Of a DNA stretch of 27,754 nucleotides, positions 22,340 to 27,754 are shown piece by piece. The stretch spans positions 1 through 27,754 of the forward strand of contig CAJMMS010000026.1 in the NCBI GenBank assembly GCA_905214675.1. The letters run 5' to 3'. Numbering within the stretch: the stretch's first letter is position 1; each line of letters opens with the position of its first letter. Below the pieces are notes generated by a model, which saw only the letters and a list, made by a program, of their open reading frames with translations, was not told the DNA's origin and ran no database searches. The position numbers and the translations under genes are program-made. This stretch comes from an uncultured bacterium. Lineage in GTDB: Bacteria > Bacillota > Clostridia > Lachnospirales > Lachnospiraceae.

Positions 22340-22819
22340 TTATTTAATACAAAACAGCGGCTGTCCGTATTCTACCATCTCGCCGTTTTTCGCAAGTACT
22401 TTTTCTACGGTACCGTCACGCTCTGCCACAATTTCATTCATCAGTTTCATTGCTTCAATGATGCCGATCGTCTGACCTTTTGTAACCGTATCTCCCGGTT
22501 TTACAAATGGAGCTTCTTCCGGAGACGGTGCCAGATAGAACGTGCCGACCAGCGGTGAGCAGACGAGATTTTCCTCATTTTCGATATCCCCTGTAAAAGA
22601 TTCTTCCGGATCATGATTTGCAGGATTACGGGATGCGACGCTGTTTTTCCCTGCTTCCATAAAAACCTCGCCCTGCTCTGCTGCGGTATCTTCCGTGCAG
22701 ATCTTTACGACTTTTTCTTTTTTCATGCAAAGCTGAAGATTGCCTTCTTCTAAAGTAAATTCGGTCAGCCCGGATGCAGAAACTTTATCGATCAGTGTAA
22801 GAATTTTTTCAATCTCCAT
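22340..22819 (-). CDS. accB: Biotin carboxyl carrier protein AccB
   Basis: A 159-residue protein with the biotin-attachment motif EAMKLMNEI near the C-terminus (biotinylated Lys125). It has an N-terminal ACC-binding helix region (MEIEKILTLIDKVSASGLTEF) and an acidic, low-complexity linker (about 45-85). The lipoyl/biotinyl fold covers about 85-159. It shuttles carboxybiotin between AccC and AccDA. GGAGG lies 8 bases before the ATG at 22819. fabF is 12 bases upstream. Confidence 0.96.
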   Translation of the reverse strand: MEIEKILTLIDKVSASGLTEFTLEEGNLQLCMKKEKVVKICTEDTAAEQGEVFMEAGKNSVASRNPANHDPEESFTGDIENEENLVCSPLVGTFYLAPSPEEAPFVKPGDTVTKGQTIGIIEAMKLMNEIVAERDGTVEKVLAKNGEMVEYGQPLFCIK

Positions 22820-22831
22820 ATCTGATTCCTC

Positions 22832-24064
22832 CTAGCGATACTTTTTGATCAAAATACTTGCATTGTGTCCGCCAAATCCAAAAGAATTACTCAGTGCATA
22901 GTCAAAAGATTCCCGGATTTCCGTATCCGGCACATAATTTAAATCCATCTCTTCTTCTGCCTCCTGAAATCCGACGGTCGGATGGATGTAGCCTTCTTCC
23001 AGCTCTTTGACACAGGTAATAAACTCCACCGCACCGGCTGCCCCAAGCATATGTCCGACCATGGATTTTGTGGAATTGATGCGGATGTTGTACGCATGTT
23101 CTCCAAAGGCTTTTTTGATCGCTCTTGTCTCAAACAGATCATTGTGATGCGTACTGGTTCCATGTGCGTTTATGTAAGTCAGTTCTGTTTTGTCAATTTT
23201 AGCATCCGCAACGGCATCGCTCATCGCCCTTGCCGCACCCTCGCCGTCTTCTGCCGGAGAAGTGATATGATAAGCATCGCTTGTGCATCCATATCCGACC
23301 ACTTCTGCCAGAATATTGGCATTTCTTGCCTGTGCATGGGAAAGTTCTTCAAGGATGACAACACCTGCACCTTCACCCATCACAAATCCGCTGCGGTCTT
23401 TGTCAAACGGGATGGAGCAGCGTTTCGGATCGGTTGCAGAAGACAGTGCCGTCAGAGCGGAAAATCCGCCGACACCCATCGGACAGATAGCCGCTTCCGT
23501 ACCACCTGCCACGATCACATCGGCATCCCCGATCTGAATACTTCGAAATGCTTCGCCGATGGAATGAGTTCCGGTCGCACAGGCAGTCACCACATTCAGG
23601 CTTTTCCCTTTCAGTCCAAGCTGAATGGAAACATTTCCGCATGCCATGTTAGAGATCATAAGCGGAACGAGAAGCGGATTGATCCTGGATGCCCCACGCT
23701 CCAGCAGTCTTTTGTGCTCCCGCTCCATTGCCTGCAGACTTCCGATACCGGAACCGACATAACAGCCCACACGGTAAGGATCTTCTTTTTCCATATCAAT
23801 GCCCGCATTTTCCATCGCTTCCGTGGCGGCTGCCACCGCATACTGACAGAACAGTTCCATACGTCTTGCTGCCTTGAAATCCATAAATTCTTTCGGATCA
23901 AAATCTTTGATCTCTGCCGCCAGGCTTGCCTTGAACCCTGTGGTGTCAAATTTGGTGATCTTATCAAATCCGGTCTTTTTTTCTTTGATGCTGTTCCAGA
24001 AATTCTCAATACCGATGCCAACTGGTGTCACAGCCCCCATACCGGTCACTACAACTCGTCTCAT
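22832..24064 (-). CDS. fabF: Beta-ketoacyl-ACP synthase II
   Basis: A 410-residue thiolase-fold condensing enzyme. The Cys-His-His triad is C162 (NVVTACATGTHS), H301 (INAHGTSTHHND) and H338 (KSMVGHMLGAAG). It condenses malonyl-ACP with acyl-ACP during chain elongation, and length is normal. GGAGG is 7 bases upstream of the ATG at 24064. It follows fabG by 20 bases. Initiation would need FabH, which is not encoded in this window. Confidence 0.97.
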   Translation of the reverse strand: MRRVVVTGMGAVTPVGIGIENFWNSIKEKKTGFDKITKFDTTGFKASLAAEIKDFDPKEFMDFKAARRMELFCQYAVAAATEAMENAGIDMEKEDPYRVGCYVGSGIGSLQAMEREHKRLLERGASRINPLLVPLMISNMACGNVSIQLGLKGKSLNVVTACATGTHSIGEAFRSIQIGDADVIVAGGTEAAICPMGVGGFSALTALSSATDPKRCSIPFDKDRSGFVMGEGAGVVILEELSHAQARNANILAEVVGYGCTSDAYHITSPAEDGEGAARAMSDAVADAKIDKTELTYINAHGTSTHHNDLFETRAIKKAFGEHAYNIRINSTKSMVGHMLGAAGAVEFITCVKELEEGYIHPTVGFQEAEEEMDLNYVPDTEIRESFDYALSNSFGFGGHNASILIKKYR

Positions 24065-24084
24065 ATCTTGCCTCCTGTTTTATG

Positions 24085-24822
24085 TTACATTGCCATGCCG
24101 CCATCCACACAGAGCACCTGCCCTGTGATATAAGATGCCATATCCGATGTAAGAAATGCCACTGCTTCTGCCACATCTTCCGGCTGTCCGAACTTTTGCA
24201 TCGGAATCTGCTGTGTTACCTGTTTTTTTATATTATCAGAAAGTTTTTCTGTCATGTCTGTCTCGATAAATCCTGGTGCAACGGCATTTACCTGGATATT
24301 TCTGCCTGCAAATTCGCGGGCTATGGTTTTTGTAAGTCCGATGATCCCTGCTTTTGCGGCTGCATAGTTTGCCTGACCGGCATTTCCAAGCACACCGGAC
24401 ACCGACGCGATGTTTACAATTTTGCCGCTTTTCTGGCGGATCATCTGTCTTGCCGCCGCATGGATCGTGTTAAATGCACCTTTTAAGTTGACTTCGATCA
24501 CACGGTCAAAATCTGCTTCGCTCATCCGCATGATCAGATTGTCTTTTGTGATCCCGGCATTGTTGATCAGAATATCCAGATGACCATGTTGCTTTACGAT
24601 TTCTTTGACCATATCTTCTGTTGCATGAAAATCTGAGATATCACAGCCATAAACCACGGCTTTTCCACCTGCATTTTGGATCTCTTCTGCCGTCTTCTCT
24701 GCCTTTTCTTTTGAACCACTGTAATTTACGACAACAAAAATATTTTTCATTGCCAGTGTTTTTGCGATCTGAGAACCGATCCCTCTGGATGCACCAGTCA
24801 CCAGTGCAATTTTTTCTTCCAT
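24085..24822 (-). CDS. fabG: 3-oxoacyl-ACP reductase FabG
   Basis: A 245-residue short-chain dehydrogenase that reduces 3-oxoacyl-ACP with NADPH. Cofactor motif: TGASRGIG (about 9-16). Catalytic residues: S140 in NIASVSG, Y153 and K157 in YAAAK. NNAG is at 87-90. Its ATG at 24822 overlaps the fabD stop by one base (TAATG), so the two are translationally coupled. Confidence 0.97.
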   Translation of the reverse strand: MEEKIALVTGASRGIGSQIAKTLAMKNIFVVVNYSGSKEKAEKTAEEIQNAGGKAVVYGCDISDFHATEDMVKEIVKQHGHLDILINNAGITKDNLIMRMSEADFDRVIEVNLKGAFNTIHAAARQMIRQKSGKIVNIASVSGVLGNAGQANYAAAKAGIIGLTKTIAREFAGRNIQVNAVAPGFIETDMTEKLSDNIKKQVTQQIPMQKFGQPEDVAEAVAFLTSDMASYITGQVLCVDGGMAM

Positions 24823-25748
24823 TATAAAACACCTCTGCTTTCCAGTACTTTTTCCAGATCTTCCGGTTTTTCAACAGAAAATCCCGTAACACTTCGATCA
24901 ATTTTCCGAAGAAAACCGTTTAAAGTCTTTCCAGGCCCGATCTCCACAAATGTATCAATGCCATCTGCGATCATACGCTCCACACTCTGCTGCCATAACA
25001 CAGAAGATGCTACCTGCTTTGCAAGAAGTTCTTTGATTGCTTCTTTTTCTGTCACATATTCTGCTGTGACATTTGTCACATACGGGATCACAGGATCCTG
25101 TACCGTTACCGTTTTTAAGACTTCTGCCAGTTTTTTTCCTGCCTCTTCCAGCATCGGTGAATGAAACGGACCGCTGACCTTGAGCGGCAGCACCCTTCTT
25201 GCACCAGCTTCTTTTAAAGCCATGCCCGCTCTCTCAACGGCAGCATCTTCTCCGGTGATCACAACCTGCCCAGGACAGTTATAATTAGCCACAGAAACCC
25301 TGCCTTCTGTTTCCTGACAGATTTTCCGGATCTGTTCTCCATCCATGCCGATCACGGCCGCCATCGCTCCGCCTGTCGGAACTGCTTCCTGCATAAAAAT
25401 GCCTCTTTTGCGCACCACGCGAAATGCCGTTTCCATATCCAGCACACCGCTTGTGATCAGCGCACCATATTCTCCAAGACTGAGCCCGGCACTGACATCC
25501 GCAGTAAGTCCTGCTTCCTGCACCGCTCCAAGGATCGCTGCTTCACAGGCAAGGATGGCAATCTGCGTATACTGCGTTTCGTTCAGTTTTTCATTTTCTT
25601 CAAAACAGAGTGCCGGAATGTCCAGCCCGGTCGCTTTCGAAGCGAGGTCAAAAATCTCCCTTGCCTTTTCACTTCTCTCATAAAATTCTTTTCCCATGCC
25701 GGCATGCTGTGCACCCTGCCCCGGGAATACAAATGCAATTTTGCCCAT
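24822..25748 (-). CDS. fabD: Malonyl-CoA:ACP transacylase FabD
   Basis: A 308-residue acyltransferase that moves malonyl from CoA to AcpP. The nucleophile S90 is in GLSLGEYG, the catalytic H196 in GPFHSPML, and the N-terminal GQGAQHAGMG is typical. The ATG at 25748 starts 3 bases after the fabK stop. One base is shared with fabG. Confidence 0.97.
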   Translation of the reverse strand: MGKIAFVFPGQGAQHAGMGKEFYERSEKAREIFDLASKATGLDIPALCFEENEKLNETQYTQIAILACEAAILGAVQEAGLTADVSAGLSLGEYGALITSGVLDMETAFRVVRKRGIFMQEAVPTGGAMAAVIGMDGEQIRKICQETEGRVSVANYNCPGQVVITGEDAAVERAGMALKEAGARRVLPLKVSGPFHSPMLEEAGKKLAEVLKTVTVQDPVIPYVTNVTAEYVTEKEAIKELLAKQVASSVLWQQSVERMIADGIDTFVEIGPGKTLNGFLRKIDRSVTGFSVEKPEDLEKVLESRGVL

Positions 25749-25751
25749 CTT

Positions 25752-26678
25752 CTATGCCTCTTTCAGAAGTTTTTTTGCCTGATCCATGATCTCTTCAATC
25801 ATCTCACTGCAAGTCTGTTCCTGTTTCACCAGACCTGCACTCTGACCTGCCATAACGGTTCCTCTTGTCACATCCCCTTCCACAACTGCCTTACGCAGTG
25901 TGCCGAGCGTCATCAGCTCCAGTTCTTCAAACGAAGCCCCTTCTTTTTCCAGTTTCAGATATTCTCTGGTCATCTGATTTCTCAGGCAGCGAACAGGATG
26001 TCCGGTGCTCATTCCGGTAACTTCCGAATCGATATCTCTTGCTTTCAGTACACGTTCTTTATAAGCTTCGTGAACAATGGATTCTCTGGAAACGATAAAA
26101 CGTGTTCCCATCTGAACGGCATCAGCTCCGAGCATTCTTGCCGCTGCAAATCCTCTTCCATCTGCGATCCCGCCGGCTGCAATGACCGGTATGTTTACTG
26201 CATCCACAATCTGTGGAACAAGTGTCATCGTCGTCTGAGCACCGATGTGTCCGCCGGACTCCATCCCTTCTGCAACCAGTGCATCGGCCCCGACACGTTC
26301 CATCCTTCTGGCAAGTGCTACAGAAGCCACCACCGGAATAACACGGATCCCCGCCTCTCTCCACATTTTCATGTATTTTTCCGGGCTTCCGGCACCGGTC
26401 GTAACCGCTTTTACGCCTTCTTCTGCAACTGCCTGTGCCACTTCATCCGCATGCTGGCTCAGCAGCATGACATTGACACCAAATGGCTTGTCCGTCAGCT
26501 CTTTTGCCTTTCGTATCTCATCACGCACCCACTCGGCCGGTGCATTTGCAGCTCCGATGATGCCAAAACCTCCGGCATTTGATACCGCTGCTGCCAGATG
26601 ATGTTCTGCCACCCATGCCATACCGCCCTGAATGATCGGATACTTTATTCCAAGAAGTTCTGCCACTTCTGATCTCAT
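25752..26678 (-). CDS. fabK: Enoyl-ACP reductase II FabK
   Basis: A 308-residue FMN-dependent enoyl-ACP reductase that completes each elongation cycle; it is the reductase used by many Firmicutes in place of FabI. Key segments are YPIIQGGMAWVAEHHLA, NAGGFGIIGAAN, VVASVALARRM, AEGMESGGHIG, VIAAGGIADGRG and ADAVQMGTRF. The ATG at 26678 is preceded by GGAGGAG at 6 bases, better than the in-frame starts at 26693 and 26732. It lies 65 bases after acpP. The nitronate-monooxygenase-like gene at the other end of the operon is a paralogue. Confidence 0.95.
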   Translation of the reverse strand: MRSEVAELLGIKYPIIQGGMAWVAEHHLAAAVSNAGGFGIIGAANAPAEWVRDEIRKAKELTDKPFGVNVMLLSQHADEVAQAVAEEGVKAVTTGAGSPEKYMKMWREAGIRVIPVVASVALARRMERVGADALVAEGMESGGHIGAQTTMTLVPQIVDAVNIPVIAAGGIADGRGFAAARMLGADAVQMGTRFIVSRESIVHEAYKERVLKARDIDSEVTGMSTGHPVRCLRNQMTREYLKLEKEGASFEELELMTLGTLRKAVVEGDVTRGTVMAGQSAGLVKQEQTCSEMIEEIMDQAKKLLKEA

Positions 26679-26743
26679 GTTATACTCCTCCATCTGTCCG
26701 TTACCATTTTTAATGAACTCTTCACTCTTCACTGCGGCTTATT

Positions 26744-26977
26744 TCAGGCTTCTACACCTTTCTGTTTCAGATAATCCATAACACTTCCTACCGTTGTCAA
26801 CTGTTCCAGTTCTTCAGATGGGATTTCCACACCGTAAGTATCTTCCAGGGACATCACCAGTTCAAACAGATCCAGGGAATCTGCCCCTAAATCTTCCTTA
26901 AAAGAACTCTCCAATTTAATCTCATCCTCCGGGCAGTTTAACTGTTCTGCGATCAGTTTTTTCATTTTTTCAAACAT
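26744..26977 (-). CDS. acpP: Acyl carrier protein
   Basis: A 77-residue acidic helical carrier protein. The phosphopantetheine attachment site is S34 in LGADSLDLFELV. The ATG at 26977 has AAAGGAG upstream at good spacing; a start at 27028 would give a non-family N-terminus. It is the first gene of the operon, about 90 bases after the promoter, and accepts malonyl from FabD and acyl chains for FabF, FabG, FabZ and FabK. Confidence 0.97.
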   Translation of the reverse strand: MFEKMKKLIAEQLNCPEDEIKLESSFKEDLGADSLDLFELVMSLEDTYGVEIPSEELEQLTTVGSVMDYLKQKGVEA

Positions 26978-27064
26978 TTTGATTTCTCCTTTACTCGTTG
27001 TTATTTTTCTGTATGCGTGCTTATACACGTCTTTCTTTTTAACCTTTTATTATGTCTTTCAAAT

Positions 27065-27081
27065 ATTTTGACTTTCAAAGT
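27065..27081 (-). promoter_or_regulatory. FabT-type operator overlapping the -10 of the fab promoter
   Basis: On the minus strand ACTTTGAAAGTCAAAAT fits the FabT (MarR-family) consensus TTTGATTATCAAA as a 17-base near-palindrome. It shares bases 27079-27081 with the -10, so bound repressor would block RNA polymerase. In streptococci FabT with acyl-AcpP represses fab genes; here the regulator identity is inferred from the site. Confidence 0.6.
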
Positions 27082-27107
27082 ATAATCCAGTGCAAACCGT
27101 TTGTCAA
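27079..27107 (-). promoter_or_regulatory. Near-consensus promoter of the fatty-acid operon
   Basis: TTGACA (27102-27107) and TATACT (27079-27084) on the minus strand are 17 bases apart. The start point would be about 95 bases before acpP. Two FabT-type palindromes flank it. Confidence 0.85.
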
Positions 27108-27114
27108 GATAAAT

Positions 27115-27131
27115 ATTTTGATAATCAAAAT
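27115..27131 (-). promoter_or_regulatory. FabT-type operator upstream of the -35
   Basis: ATTTTGATTATCAAAAT on the minus strand is a perfect 17-base palindrome around one central base and matches the FabT consensus very closely. It sits 7 bases upstream of the -35. Its centre is 50 bases (nearly five helical turns) from that of the other operator, so two dimers could bind the same face of DNA. Confidence 0.72.
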
Positions 27132-27243
27132 GTTTTTAATGCTATAAACACTTCACCTGAGAATTTGCCGGTGATTTCCCGGAAGATGTAAGGAATTCGT
27201 TCATTTGCACATTCTAAAATCTCCGTAAATTTTTATTTGACCC

Positions 27244-27283
27244 AAAAAACTGCCGCAAAGTCTTTTCTGACTCTGCGACAGTT
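27244..27283 (-). terminator. Terminator of the leucine-rich-repeat gene
   Basis: AACTGTCGCAGAGTC and GACTTTGCGGCAGTT (27269-27283 and 27248-27262 read on the minus strand) form a 15-base stem with two mismatches, followed by a run of six T. It lies 10 bases after the stop codon and insulates the fab promoter. Confidence 0.85.
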
Positions 27284-27293
27284 CTGTCTGAAG

Positions 27294-27754
27294 CTATTTT
27301 GTTATTTTTACGCCTGCTTTCTGTCCTTTTCCTTTCAACAGTCGTTTGTAAGTGGAAAGTTTCTTCTTCGGTACTTTGATTTTGCATTTTGCATGAATAC
27401 CCTTGAATGCTTTCTTTCCTGCTTTTTTCAGTTTTGCAGATTTGATCGTGATCTTCTTCAGACTCTTATCTCCACTAAATGCATTTGCACCGATCTTAGT
27501 CACGTTCTTACCGATCGTAACCTGTTTCAGTTTCTTATTATTCTTAAATGCATTCGGGAAAATTTCGGTTACTTTGAAGGAAACTCCATCTATTTTTACG
27601 GCTGCCGGTACTGTAAATTTTTTTTCATTTTTACTTGTCAGTTTTAGCAGCGTAACCGTTCCATTCTTTGCATCGGATTTTGTTACTTTGTAGATTGCTT
27701 TTCCGACGGTCTTCGTAGTTCCAACTGCCGGTATTTTCGCAGCCGGTGTTTCTG
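27294..27754 (-). CDS. Leucine-rich-repeat (BspA-like) surface protein, 3' end only
   Basis: The frame is open from the right window edge to TAG at 27294-27296, giving the last 152 residues; the start lies outside. It contains LRR_5/BspA-type units such as VTEIFPNAFKNNKKLKQVTIGKNVTKIGANAF, then SGDKSLKKITIKSAKLKKAGKKAFKGI. A Lys-rich C-terminus follows (KVPKKKLSTYKRLLKGKGQKAGVKITK). The tail lacks a membrane helix or LPxTG, so it may bind the wall through basic residues. These proteins are usually exported and mediate adhesion or wall contact. Confidence 0.82.
   Translation of the reverse strand, partial: ETPAAKIPAVGTTKTVGKAIYKVTKSDAKNGTVTLLKLTSKNEKKFTVPAAVKIDGVSFKVTEIFPNAFKNNKKLKQVTIGKNVTKIGANAFSGDKSLKKITIKSAKLKKAGKKAFKGIHAKCKIKVPKKKLSTYKRLLKGKGQKAGVKITK

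Noticed and set aside
22982..24133. 383-codon plus-strand frame opposite fabF
   Set aside because: fabF is unmistakable on the other strand, and this translation has no plausible domain.

Overview
The window reads as chromosomal DNA from a low- to mid-GC Gram-positive anaerobe, most likely a Lachnospiraceae-type Clostridia. This is an inference from gene content and protein style: a type II fatty-acid operon with FabK and FabT-like operators, an ecfA1-ecfA2-ecfT-truA cluster, a DUF1292 protein, strong AGGAGG ribosome sites, and Cys-rich or Lys-rich surface proteins. I see no tRNA, rRNA, CRISPR array or complete mobile element.

Left accessory part (1-4560). The edge carries a leftward promoter flanked by two LexA-like boxes, so an SOS gene probably lies just outside the window. 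A small XRE regulator (170-367, -) is divergent from a DEDDh 3'-5' exonuclease with two C-terminal membrane helices (426-1208, +). A large serine recombinase (1408-2940, +) follows, without other mobile-element genes. Its stop overlaps that of exodeoxyribonuclease III (2937-3755, -), which carries a degenerate 22-residue internal duplication next to its active-site loop. A 449-base gap (3756-4204) holds a chain of hairpins, two of which are tandem copies with different but still paired inner stems. A DUF1292 protein (4205-4546, +) and a strong bidirectional terminator end this part.

Middle part (4624-17531, all minus strand). In transcription order, the first unit is gltX, a UvrD/PcrA-type helicase, a MoxR AAA+ ATPase, a VWA/CobT-like protein and a polytopic membrane protein. 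These five genes are separated by a few bases or overlap by 4, so they look like one operon behind a promoter at 17594-17622. The second unit is ecfA1-ecfA2-ecfT, the energising module of an ECF vitamin or metal transporter, with its own promoter and a terminator. After it come a second hairpin-rich gap, truA, and a repeat-rich wall-anchored surface protein.

Right part (17731-27131, minus strand). This is a near-complete fatty-acid elongation and malonyl-CoA operon: acpP, fabK, fabD, fabG, fabF, accB, fabZ, accC, a fused accD-accA, and a nitronate-monooxygenase-like flavoprotein. AccB, AccC and AccDA make malonyl-CoA, FabD loads it onto AcpP, and FabF, FabG, FabZ and FabK run the elongation cycle. 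The promoter is near-consensus (TTGACA, 17 bases, TATACT) and has two FabT-type palindromes, one of which overlaps the -10. fabH and fabT, which often head this operon, are not in the window. The right edge contains the 3' end of a leucine-rich-repeat surface protein gene.

The most unusual items are the covarying hairpin repeats, the ExoIII internal duplication, the helicase-MoxR-VWA-membrane operon behind gltX, the membrane-anchored exonuclease beside the orphan recombinase, and the dual FabT operators.
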